A stretch of 64,000 nt of DNA, taken from Mytilinidion resinicola (lineage: Eukaryota; Ascomycota; Dothideomycetes; Mytilinidiales; Mytilinidiaceae). Shown piece after piece: positions 37,240 through 48,025 of this stretch (position 1 is its first letter; each line of letters begins with the position of its first letter). Made by a program: the position numbers and the translations under genes. The stretch is taken from contig NW_022985454.1 in assembly GCF_010093595.1 (NCBI RefSeq), positions 425,473 to 489,472 on the forward strand, read 5' to 3'. Under the pieces are notes generated by a model. It had not been told where the DNA came from. It did no database searches and saw only the letters and a list, made by a program, of their open reading frames with translations.

Positions 37240-37465
37240 AGGACATACGTTTGGGAACTCATTACGACTGGCTGTGGTACCCCCACAGGCTTTGTCAACT
37301 CCTATTACTATGTGAAGGCCAACACAGTGGAAATTAGACTACCTTTTGGCTAATTGGAGTCATCTTACCTAGGGCACTCCTTACAGTGATATTAAGAGAC
37401 CGACAGCGAAGCCAGAGCAAGCGTATATCTGTGCCCAAACATATGACCTAGTACTGTACGTTCAT
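37240..37465 (+). repeat. Dispersed repeat, copy 2
   Basis: This is the partner of the repeat at 17890-18145; shared blocks are listed there. It lies inside segmental copy A. I did not find it in copy B, so it was probably inserted after the duplication or lost from B. Confidence 0.55.
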
Positions 37466-37801
37466 TCACTACAAGGTCGCAGTGGGCTTGAGAGGGGAGG
37501 AGTGGCTTGGGCCGGCGGCGGTTAGGCACACACATTCACCATCTACTGCACTTTAGTCATGTGCAGCCTCTGCTTTTGAGCGGCTGTTGAATACCTTAAA
37601 AGCCTGCCGCTGGCTTGCCCTTCTTCTTCCCCCCCACTCACACCCCACAACCTCGTCCCACAACCCACTCTTACTCCATCGCGATGGCGGCCGGCCAGCC
37701 AGCGCGCTGAGCCTAGCAAGGCAGTCAAACACCAAGCCATTTCTCTCGGCTCCACCACGGAGAAGGCTTCGTCCACTCCCCCAACGCCAACCGACGCTCC
37801 C

Positions 37802-38900
37802 ATGAAGACATACAGGGATCTCTTGGAGGACACGGGCAGGCTAAAAGCTAGTGTCCGCAAGCGGCGCACAGCCCTCGATGACGAGCTGCACAGTCTCGGA
37901 CAGACTTTGCGATTGAATGTGCAGGGAAAGTTCGCGGGCGAGGTCGAACGCAATGACAGAAAGCGCCGCACCGAGCTTATGAAGCGGCGCCATGGCATGA
38001 GTAACACTCTAAAGACAATCGATGCTATTGAAGTGGTAAGCAATCCAAGAAATCAGTCCAAACCGTTTGCATAATGATAGATCATTACTCTGTGTGTACG
38101 AGTTCACCTCTGCTTTCACGCTGCTCTTGTCCCTGAAGGACCATTGGAGTGCGTCAAGCAGCGGTGAATGAGTGCACATAGGCTGAGGTCTTTTCGCTGC
38201 ATCTTTAAACACAGCGAACTTATTGCTAACACTTTTAGATCTTGCGTAAGCAAAAGGCAGCCGATCGTCACAAGGGCAACGACAACAACGCCCTCCACGG
38301 AGCTCGCAGTGCCTCTCCGGTCCGAGACGATATCGACAACTCTTGCCCTCGCCGCAAGCAGGCCGAAGCACAGCATCCAAAGCTGGATGAGGAGAGGACC
38401 GCTAAGATTAGGAAGACAATGAGCCTCCGCAAGGCAACCTATGCAGACCCGTTTCTGGCACCACCTAAAGCCCCCGAGAACATCATCAATCAGCACGGCA
38501 TGCTGACATGCGACGTCCCTTGACGAGTACGGGTACCCAACCGTCATCTGCTACCACAATATGTGGATCGAGCTTCGCTGTCCTCAGTGATTCGGCAACT
38601 GTGGGAAGCCTGCTAGGGAGGACGCCCTCGTCGAGAAGTGCTTCCTTGATGGCTTGAAGGGGTTCCAACTTCATCTACTTCAGGCTCATGGCACCAAGCT
38701 ACGCTACGACCACGTCGCTATGGAGTGCGACGCTCGCGAGCTCACTCCCGAGCAGGTTCGAAAGCTGAAGGCGGGAGCGTTGGACGCCCCGACCATCACG
38801 CCGGATTGGTGCATCGGATCTACCTAGATCGAGAACAAGTCGGACGAAGTGGACGACGAGTCGTCGGGCTTGTTGGTGGAGTCGGACGTGTATGGCTCGA
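37802..38900 (+). pseudogene. Orphan-family gene, copy A (broken)
   Basis: It is homologous to the intact gene at 48026-49137. Exon 1 (37802-38035) encodes a charged helical N-terminus, and a 203 bp intron (38036-38238, gtaagc...tttag) follows. Exon 2 shares RSASPVRD and FLAPPKAPENIINQHGM with copy B. After TCDVP the frame must shift near 38519 to continue into YGYPTVIC and WIELRCP, where a TGA interrupts at a position near the first Cys pair of copy B. Homology then goes on (GFQLHLLQAHG, ELTPEQVRKLKAGALDAPTI, DWC) to a TAG after CIGS. The ATG at 37802 is the first in frame, but sense may extend further 5'. Function is unknown. Confidence 0.65.
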
Positions 38901-39073
38901 AAAGGGTGTCTTTGCTACACTAAGTTAGCGCCTTCTTGTATCGACCGAATGGACTCGGTAGGACTGAGCTCTGTTGGCACTGGCTAGTTCAAAGTTCTTG
39001 ATTCTCTGGGGTCTGGAAGCGTCTATGGTGATTGACCTGTAGTTATAACGACTTGACATCAACCTTGTGCATT

Positions 39074-39690
39074 GCAGTCCTCAGGTGAACAGTTTGACGC
39101 AGCACTGGAAGGTTGAATACACCCCTGGGCTAATCGAAAGCGACGCTTTCACGATGTCAAAAGCTCGAGAGGCTAAATTAGAACCTTGGAATTATTGACT
39201 CACATTGCCATGTAAATGACTAAAGGGTCTAAATCATAATCCTCACGTGAAATATTTTAACACAACAACGGGTGATTGAATATGCCCCTGGGCTAACTAA
39301 AAGCAGCACCTACATGATATTGAAAGCTTAAGGGCCTGAATTGGAACTCTTGGGCTACGGAGTTGTATTACCATGCAAACGACTAAAGGGCCTAAATTGC
39401 AGTTATAATATAAGCGTTTTGACACGGCACTAGAAGATTAAAAACACCCCTGGACTAATTAGAAGGGACGCCTACACAATGTCAAAAGCTCGAGAGACTG
39501 AATTAGAACCTTGGATCTGCCAAGTCACATTGCCATGTAAACGTTTGAAGGGTCTAAATCGCAGTCCTCCCGTAAACGTCTTGATATAGCACTAAGCATT
39601 TGCATACGCCCCTGGGCTAACTATAAGCGCCGCCTACATGATGTCAAAACCTCAAGGCGCTAGATCCGAACGTCCAATCCTACAAAGCAC
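39074..39690 (+). repeat. 162 bp tandem repeat, four units (array 1)
   Basis: The landmark CCCCTGG occurs at 39122, 39285, 39447 and 39609, a spacing of 163, 162 and 162 bp. Each unit also carries, in order: GCAGTCCTC-CGT, TTTTGACAC-GCAC, GGGCTAACTA-AAGC, ATGTCAAAAGCTCGAG, AATTAGAACCTTGG, CACATTGCCATGTAAA and GGGTCTAAAT. Units differ from each other at roughly 15-25% of positions by eye. The last unit overlaps the 3' end of the minus-strand gene ending at 39680. Confidence 0.8.
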
Positions 39691-42236
39691 GGTCTCCAAT
39701 TTCCGAATCCTCATCCTGTTGTGTACCTCGAATTGGTAGCTCTATAGGCTGTGCTGAGGGACAGGTAAGCAGAGTGGTCTGATGCTTGAGGTAAAGGGAG
39801 TTATTACGGAGGGCAATACTAGTGGCGGTACCCTGTAGCGAGAGCAGCGACTCTATGCCTGCAGATTGCTTTGAGATGTTTGTGCCATTTTCGGTTACTT
39901 CGACGAACCAGGCGGGGTAGTTGCGGTTCGGTGGATGAGTTGCACTGGCAAGATCCTGAAGGAAGGATTGAGGGACTGGGTTACTTAGTATTCGATAGTG
40001 TGTTATGCAGTCCAGCGTGTATGGTGCCGCTTAATAGGAGGGATAACCTACGTTCCAGGCAAACAGAGACTGAGTGGCAACCACTGAGTAGGATCATGCG
40101 GTACTCTTGTGAAAGCGTGTTGAAAACGAGACTAAGATGCGCCTTTGTGAGGTAGCAGTGTCGCACCATGAGATCACCGGCCGCGTGTTGGTAAACGACT
40201 TGTTCACCGAAGCGGGGATATTGTAGGTAGAGGATGGACAGTTCGCGTTGCATGGCGTGGAGGCTGGTCGTGAAAGACTCTACTGCTGTTCATGGCATTA
40301 GACAGCTGTCGGGATAGGTCCTTCGGCAAGAGATCAACAGAAATACATACCAGACGTGGAAGGGAGTTGAAAGTCGATGGTTGAACATTTGATTTGAAAC
40401 GGGGTAAACTCATCGTTGGCGTCACCTTCTGATATGCAAAAGACGTTTTCTAGGCATACAATAGTCGGGCTTGGCCTTGCTGTTATCTTTGTATGATGGT
40501 CAACTGCAAGAAGTCAGTCCAGGCAAGAAGAGAGCGATGCGGAGGATTTATACTTTGAATGATATAGCGTGTCTCATTTCCCACGCCAGATTCCGGATTG
40601 GTGCATTGAAGAATGAGCTCCGCATGTGGATGACGTTGCATAGCTTGTGCGGAGTCTAACCCTAATGATAGGCCTGATGACGATGTTTCTGGTAGCATGC
40701 CGTAACTTAGGAGTTGGATAGACTCAACCTGGCCAGGACTGAAGCGATATCCATTCGACGTGAAAGTTGAGGAGACTGGTGAGTCCATATTTGATGTTGG
40801 TCTAATCGTAAGATCAGCTTGGAAAGCCCGCCAATGACTTAGGGACTCCTCACACTTTCGCCACGAGAACGGAGACATTTTTTGCCTGACTATTACTAGC
40901 TGAATGAGATATCAGCATCGAGCTCAATCCTTGCCTGGCATAAAGAGCGGCCTGAGAAACGGCAAGTTCAACAATATAGGCCTCGAACTTTGCGAGGTCT
41001 AGTAGCCACATCAGCCGTTGTATGATCGGTAGTCTCAAATGATAGATTCACGTACGCTTAGGCGGCACGTCGGTCAGAAATAGCGATACCGGCATGTTCG
41101 ATCGCGGTGAGCCCGCGTACATTTGCCAGCTTCTTCTTGACAGTGGTTCGACATTTTGAACAAGAAAACTGACGGGTAGCACTAGAGATTCTCAGTATCA
41201 TATTTGCACTATAGCGACGCTCACTAGAGTAAATTACCATGAAAGGGTAGCGAATGTGGACTTTGGGTAATTGAGGACGATCGATCCGAGTGGCAGTGGC
41301 ATTGGAAAATACTCCGAGTACCGTCAGCTTCTGCATCCGACAGCCACTGATCAGAAAAAGATGCAATTGGACATATAAGTTCTTGACTAGGACTTTGCGT
41401 CGACGCTTTGGAAACACAGAACGCCAGAAAAGGCGGCCTTTCATGTGACGGTAGTGATTTTTGCTGTCGACTCTCTGCTCTGACCCTTCGAGGAGCCTCA
41501 GACTCTCTTGCTTGCAAATTTACGGCAAACCATTGGTGTATTTCGTCAAGCTTGCTGTGGATGGTGTTGATTCTTTCTTGTGAGACTGCTCCTTGGTGCC
41601 TGCGATTCTATTAGTTCGAAATCAAGTGTGGTCCTGCAAATGTTCCTCCTATGTGTGACAACCTCAAGTAGGTTTCCATGGATCAATCCTGGATACTTTT
41701 TGCCGGCCGTTCCCATCAATGCCAAGCAGACGCCGGGAACTCTCCAAAGACAGTCACTAACGAGAGCTGACATACCTAGTAGCTGCTGATACTGCCAATG
41801 TTAGACAGTTTGTGTGCGCCGTTAGATTTCCTTTGAGTTTCATCAAATCTCCCCCTTCTTTCGTCCAAACGACCTTTTTCCAATTCCTGCGGACGTCCTC
41901 TGACCAACTTTTCAAGCGTGTTCTTTGGGGTTGAATCGAATCGATCTCCAATATAGCATACTTGGCAACAACAGATTCGAGATGAGTGAGCGTGCTTCGG
42001 CAGTTCTGGACGATATGAAACAGCACGTTGTCTTCAGCGTTAACAGAACTTGAGGAAGAACCATCAGGCAAGTCTCGACTCAGCAGCTCCAGCGCTCTAC
42101 TCAGGCTACAAAGAAGGTTTTGGACATCTTCAAACTCTGCTGGAGCTGATTTACGGCCGGTTGTGAAGGCCTGACCTAGTCGGTAGGCCAATTTAGATAG
42201 CATAAGTGCGTCTCCGATCGATACTGGCAGAGCCAT
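39680..42236 (-). CDS. Fungal STAND-type N-terminal-domain protein (multi-exon, possibly damaged)
   Basis: The first exon (42236 to about 41766) starts MALPVSIGDALMLSKLAYRL with GQAFTTGRKSAPAEFEDVQN, NCRSTLTHLESVVAKY and WTKEGGDLMKLKGNLTAHTN, a helical N-terminal module common in Pezizomycotina proteins related to STAND/NLR signalling. A GTATGT donor at 41765 follows. Later pieces in order on the minus strand: RINTIHSKLDEIHQWFAVNL (about 41.55 kb), a C-rich segment near 41.3 kb, SNGYRFSPGQVESIQLLSYG (40.7 kb), GEQVVYQHAAGDLMVRHCYL and LLSGCHSVSVCLE (to 40052), then exon 39975-39680 (SFLQDLASATHPPNRNYPAW to a TAG). The last intron, 39976-40051, fits phase. At about 40.28 kb I need a frame change not explained by an intron, so the gene may be broken. 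It is divergent from the VIT-vWA gene. Confidence 0.55.
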
Positions 42237-42604
42237 GATTTCTGCTGACGTCCGACAAGTATTGATTCAACGTAAAGTTCCCCTGTCCAGACCTATTAGC
42301 TGTCGCTTGACTATTCAATAGTGATCCGAAAAAAGGATTGACGTCGTGTTAAGTGAGGGGAGCGTACATGCAAGCTCGCCTTCGTGATCGGCTTGATAAC
42401 CATGTGAACCACCCAAGCCCGTCTATCGTCCGTTGGGAAATTCTGATACATACCAGAAGATCGTTGAGTCTATGCTGATGTACCCTAAGTAGCCGTTGTG
42501 AATACAACTAAGCAGAATGGTGTCTAGTACTGTGTGTTGGATGAGGGGCCTTCAGCTGCTTAGAGGCGCAGCATCGTTGATTTACGGCCGCACAGGCCAT
42601 CGAG

Positions 42605-42655
42605 GCTACAAGGCTACAAGACTACAAGGCTACAAGGCTACAAGACTACAAGGCT
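42605..42655. repeat. 8 bp minisatellite (GCTACAAG/ACTACAAG)
   Basis: There are six units in the order GCTACAAG, GCTACAAG, ACTACAAG, repeated once, giving a 24 bp higher-order period. It lies 130 bp upstream of the preferred start codon of the VIT-vWA gene, in the divergent promoter region. Repeat number is likely to vary between strains. Confidence 0.85.
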
Positions 42656-42784
42656 GAATTTCCTGTTGCCCTTGACAGCCAGTAGATGCGAAGAGGCTGC
42701 ATTGCGGCGGTAAGGCACGAGGCTGAGGCGGAGCAAGAAAATGACGGAAGTCAGAACCTTGGAAACACATCACCTTCCATCACC

Positions 42785-45700
42785 ATGGCCTACTATCCAA
42801 ACCCGTTCGGCGTCCCGTATATGAACCAGTTCCACCGAGAGCACGCTGCGTTGGAGCGTCTTGCCTCGGGGGTTGTTTTTGATCCCGCTCATGTGGCTGC
42901 CGCCAACGTGCCGCATCCGCCGAAGCGTCGACGCCAATACGATGTCGAGAGGGACACTGAATTCCCCGTTTTCCGCGCATCTGCAAGCACGAACAACGTG
43001 AACACGCCTGAGTTGCGTTGTTTGCCGTTGCTCGATGTGTCGGTCGATGTCGAAGTCACGTCGACCATCTCCCGGACGACCCTGACTCAAACCTTCTCCA
43101 ACTTCTCCGCTAGCCTCATCACCGAAGCCAACTACACCTTTCCGCTATATGATGGCGCTGCAATCACGTCCTTCAGATTCTCCGTCGGCCATGAGAAGAT
43201 ACTCGAGGGAAGAATCAAGCCGAAGCGTGAGGCTCGGGCGGAATACAAGCAAGCAGTAGCAGAGCAACGCGTCGCTGCGTTGCTGGAAGAGCACACCCCT
43301 GAAGTTTTCGAGACTCAATTGGGCAATGTTCCTGCAAAATCCACTGTCAAAGTCGAGATACAGTATGTCAACGAGCTCAAGGCCGATATTGGAGGAGAGG
43401 GAGTGCTAGTAACGATCCCAACCTCGGTTGCACCACGATACGGGTCACCACCGTCGGGGTTTCCTTCGTCCACCACAGCGTTAGGCAATGCGTCAAATCA
43501 TGGCCTCTCAATCGCAGTCAACGTTACGAGCTTGGCTCCTATTCGCAAATTAGAGAGCCGCACCCATCCGATATCCGTCGAGATGGGTGCTTCAGCGACT
43601 CACAACAACCCAATACCAACGCCAACCTTTAGTAACTTTGTGAAAGCTGCTTCTAGTGTCGAATGCCCCCAGACGCCTATTTTCGACCCTAATAGAGCTA
43701 TAGCATTGCTTTCTGACTCATCAGCTACTCTTGGCAAAGACTTTGTCCTCCTGATTCTATCCTCAGGGTCGACCCTGATCAAATCCCGCGCTGTGAAAGA
43801 GGCTCCGATAGACGACACTAATGAATCGGCTATAATGGTCACATTACGTCCGCAGGATTTGTTCGTCTCAAAGTTTACCTCCGAGACGTCTAATCGCTTT
43901 GAGGGAGAAATTATCTTCGTGGCCGATCGTTCAGGCTCGATGATGGGCGAAAAGATCAACACGCTTCGGGAAGCTTTAGGCGTTTTTCTGAAGAGTCTTC
44001 CAGAGAAGGCTTTCTTCAACATCTACTCCTTTGGTGACAGCTTTTCGTCGCTCTGGGACTCTTCCCAAGAATACACCCAGCAGAGTCTAGATGCAGCTAT
44101 GCACCATATATCCAACGGCTTCGACGCAAATATGGGTGGTACTGAGATGTTTTCGGCTATCGTGAGAGCTTTCCAAAGACGAATTGTGCAAAAGAACTTT
44201 ACAACTCAGATCATCATCCTCACCGACGGAGAAGTTTGGGGTACAGAGCAGCTGCTTGACTTCGTTGCCGGATCCAGGCAAAGGTCTAAAGGCGCGGTGC
44301 GCTTTTTCTCCCTTGGCATTGGAGACTCAGTATCACATCAGCTGATTGAAGGCATTAGCCGTCAAGGTGGAGGGTACGCTGAGGTTGTAGCCGCTGATGG
44401 AAAAGGCAAATGGGCAGCAAGAGTCATCCACATGTTGAAGGGGGCTCTCATGCCAGCGACCTGGGATTGCGAGATTGAGATCGATGGCTTGGCAGCAACT
44501 TCACCACAGCAACAGAACTTCTCACTCTCACCCCAAAGACCTAGGTACATCCAAGCACCATATCACATTCCTTCTTTGCATACATTTGCTCGCCAATCAG
44601 TTTTCGTGCTTTATCCCCAACAGGCCATAGGTGATCCGCGGACGGTCATCATAAGGGCAACGGCCGCGTCTGGCGAGATCATCACTACGCACCTCGATAT
44701 CGAGCAGATACCTATCGGCACCAATGCCATTCATCATCTTGCCGCCAAAGCTTCAATCTCGGACCTGGAGGCTGGTAAGAGTTGGATGCATCGGACTTCG
44801 TCAAAACTCGCCACAGACGATGTTCATGCTCCCTCGGATGACAAGATACGAAGGGAAGCTGAACGACTTGGAACATTGTACAAAATAACCGGAAAATGGA
44901 CAAGCTTTGTTGCTGTCGATAACAACAACGGTCAAGAGAGTCTATCAAGACTATACAAAGCTCAACGTTCCGAATTATCTATACTCACGCAGCCACGTTC
45001 CCACTACCTCTCAATGCCAAACACGGCCGTAGCTACGACGATGGACCAAAATTTTCAAGATCCCAGGACTTCCTATTTACCGCTTGCTAGTGCGAATAGC
45101 CCCAATAGCACAATTAACCCAGCTAGCATGAACATTCCATATCCTTTTAGTCGACTGCGAGAGGTACCGGAGGGTTTAAGTATGTATGACGCCAGCACAT
45201 CTCATGCGATAGCCCTCCAGCCAAGTCAAAGTCGCCAGGACATCAGCGCCCATGATTATTTCGAAGCCGAGGAGAACAACAACGGCAGCGGCAGCAGCGG
45301 CAGCATAAGCAGAATCAGAAGCAGCATCATGGACCACATCCCCCGAGAACTGTCTCCATATAACGCGCCCCATACGCCAAATAATGCCAGCATTCCAATC
45401 AGCTTGAGCGGAGAACAATCGCCTGTTCTGTATCACTCTCGAAGACCGTCAAATGCGCAATTACATAGCTCGTATAGTCAGCAGACAGACTCTGAAGAGG
45501 GCTCGCAAACCCCAGATGTCGTCGAATCGACTGGTTTGCCACGCCGCGGTCATGCCTTCAAGCGCACCGAGGAACCACCCCGGAATGCTGCCAATAAGAT
45601 CATCTGTTGCCATAAAGAATGCATAAATCTAAGCCTCACTTTTGATCGGAAATGTGAATGGAGGTATGCAACATTCATCCTAAGCACTTAATAATTCGCG

Positions 45701-46348
45701 CTAATTCAACTATGTAGTAAGCATATGGATAAGCATGACCGGCCATACAAGTGCACCATCGCTGGATGTGAGAAACTGCAGGGCTATACCTATAGCGGCG
45801 GTCTTCTTCGCCACGAGCGTGAGGTGCACAAGATGTATGGAGGGGTCAAGAAGTCTCTATTCTGCCCCTTCCCCGACTGCAAGCGCTCCTCCGGCCAGGG
45901 CTTCACACGGAAGGAAAACCTCGCTGAGCACATCCGTCGTGTTCATCACACCACTGATGAGGAGAGAGAGGTCAGCCTCCAGGATCTAGTTGCTATCCAG
46001 ACTGCGACGGGCTCTTTCCCGTTGGAACGCGAAAATCGTGAATGTATTCTAAACAAGATGGACCCGCGACATCGCTGCCGGTATGAGAAATTCTGCCAGG
46101 CAATTCGTTCACCCTCAGATCTCCAAAAAGAAGCTTTGGATACGCTGCTCGTGATACGGTTTATCTACGTCACATTTCCTGAGGAGAAGCAACTTTGGGA
46201 GCTGATGGTCCAAAAGGCTGAACGTTGGGTCAAGTCGCAACTCCCGGAGAGTGTGATTTCATGGGAGTTAGAAGGCTTACACGACGTCCAACCCGAAGAG
46301 CCAGACGACGAGGACAATGCGAAAATGGAATGGGTCAAAGATGTATGA
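42785..46348 (+). CDS. VIT-vWA protein with C-terminal C2H2 zinc-finger module
   Basis: VIT plus vWA domains form adhesion or scaffold proteins such as inter-alpha-trypsin inhibitor heavy chains and PARP4; the fungal members have no settled role. The start is ATG 42785 in CACCATGG; an in-frame ATG at 42686 would add 33 residues. Exons 42785-45663 and 45718-46348 (intron 54 bp, GTATGC...TATGTAG) give 1,169 residues. The VIT domain spans about residues 75-205. The vWA domain has an intact metal site: DRSGS at 381-385, GGTEM and LTDGE. A polar, low-complexity linker of about 190 residues follows. The intron falls inside a C2H2-like module: CCHKEC, then CEWSKHMDKHDRPYKC, GGLLRHEREVH, CPFPDC, GFTRKENLAEHIRRVHH. 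This finger set is otherwise seen at the ends of fungal NLR-like proteins. It looks intact. Confidence 0.85.
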
Positions 46349-46719
46349 AAGAAGAGAGCACGAGAAGACAGCATTGAACAGACAGCGAATACACTAGGTA
46401 GTAGAAGAAAGAGCTCTGGACCAAGTAGCGGACACATCTCCTAAGGGACATATCAAGGACGCCAGAAGAGGTATTGTTTCTTTCTTGACACTTAGTTACC
46501 GAAATATATGTGTATTTCAGTGGTTAAACTTTTGCTCAGCACGTCTCTTGAATCAAAATCTACTAATAACTATATTCTACTAGTATGTGCTATCTTGCGC
46601 TTCCCTAGACTCGTGCGAAAATATAGATATACGACCATAAGCCTGCTCTCAGGTTCAAACGCAGGAGCCGACAGTGGTGAATCGTTCGCTGGGGAAGAGG
46701 AAAGGTAAAAAAGGGATTT
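46349..46719. other. 3' flank of the VIT-vWA gene
   Basis: This is AT-rich DNA with no gene or repeat that I can name. It probably holds the transcript end; no clear poly-A signal consensus stands out. Confidence 0.3.
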
Positions 46720-47396
46720 GTGCAGGCGAGGTCAGAGCGGGAATCGAATGTAGGAGACGCTCTGGAAGGGGAAATAGGTGGAAGTAAGAGGGAAGTTTTA
46801 CCAGGGGTAACAGACGTAATCGCCCCTCTTCAATCCCAATTGGGCAAATAGAGGTATACTATGCAACAGTGGCCGCTACTTAGTAGTCGAAGAGCAGAAT
46901 TAAATTGATCATATCTTAGTTAGGTCACATTTCATCGAACGCATTACCAACTATAATAGTTAGTAAATCCCCGCCTCCTACGTTCACTACAGCCACTTCA
47001 TTTTTCTCATTAAGACTACACGCATGCTGCGCTAGGCGTAATTCTATATACTCGAACTTTATGTGGTACTATGCCTTTGCTATTTACTCAAAGTTGATCC
47101 ATATCGCTCTGCCTCAGGCTTTCGCGGGCGACTGAAAAGGGGGGGAGAGGACATATAAGGCTTAACTATAGCTTCATCAAAGCTCTAAAATTAGGTATTC
47201 AAGGAGTTCAAGGAGACTTTGGCGTTCCACTCCGGCTTATTTGCTATAGACGTTCACTAATTATGAATACCTAGTGAGCTGAAAAAGGGGAGGAATGGGT
47301 TAGAGCCGCCAGGCACGTACATTTACCTTCAACTGCAGCTCTATCATATACAGTCAATGCTTTTTATCGGCTGCCGGATCTCTTACAACCGGCTTA

Positions 47397-47582
47397 CTGT
47401 AGTACCCGGGGTATATTTTGTGCACAACATTCACCTTGCATTTTAGAGGCACTAAGCATAGCCTTTGTTTGTTTTGCCCGAGCATTTTAATACATGGAAA
47501 CAGGAACCGTGATTGGTGTCTTTAGATTACAGGGTGAATGTTGTGCGCGGCCCACGCACAAAATATACCCCGGGTACCACAG
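47397..47582. mobile_element. 186 bp MITE with TA target duplication
   Basis: The left end CTGTAGTACCCGGGGTATAT (47397 on) is mirrored by the right end, which on the minus strand reads CTGTGGTACCCGGGGTATAT. Similarity continues through TTTTGTGC and ACAACATTCACC, with a 13 bp gap on one side. TA flanks both ends (47395-47396, 47583-47584). No coding capacity. It fits a non-autonomous Tc1/mariner (Fot1/pogo-like) element. It sits upstream of the orphan gene of copy B. Confidence 0.8.
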
Positions 47583-48025
47583 TACTCGCAGGTCATGGTG
47601 AATCGGGATATGTGATAAGTGTGTGTACGTCTGTTTACCTGCTTCGGGTACCTCAGTGGACTTTCAAGACTCTAGGGGCAATGTCAAGTTCCATGCAGCG
47701 GAATCTGAGCTGCCTCTTGACTGGCCGGCTTCCTGGTAACGGAGCTACTCTTGACAGTGGTAATTGTCCCCCAAAAAGCGAGCTTCGTGCAGGATAATTG
47801 GGAGGGCTGTGCCGATGGAAACGATTCGACTCATTAAGAAGGCAATTTCATTCACTCCTTCGACTCTCGCGCATCAACGCCGCGACCTTCTTTCCCCCGC
47901 TCCTGTCAAGTACCTAAACCTCCTCCTCTCACACCCACGCTCTCCTAAACCACTGCTGTTCCAAAAGCTACAATCCACCACAACCTATCACCACCCACAA
48001 GCTGTGTTATCCTTCAAAACCAGCA

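Larger units (their letters stand above)
36510..39700 (+). repeat. Segmental duplication, copy A
   Basis: It is collinear with 46720-49850. Shared landmarks in order: TGTGC...GGTC-GAGCGGGAATCGAA; the stretch around AAATCCCC-CCTC-TACGTTCACT (36.75 versus 46.97 kb); GGGGAGGA-TGG...GGC-CG-ACATT-ACC...CAGCC/CAGTC...GCTTTT-CGGCTG (37.48 versus 47.29 kb); an orphan gene; then an array of a 162 bp repeat. Divergence is substantial, with indels throughout. This copy's gene is dead. Confidence 0.65.

Noticed and set aside
39074..39690. CRISPR-like array
   Set aside because: Units are 162 bp, imperfect along their whole length, with no short perfect repeat and unique spacer pattern; the genome is fungal.
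42686..42784. Upstream ATG of the VIT-vWA gene as the start
   Set aside because: The next in-frame ATG has a near-perfect CACCATGG context and fits the expected N-terminus; the upstream one was kept only as an alternative.
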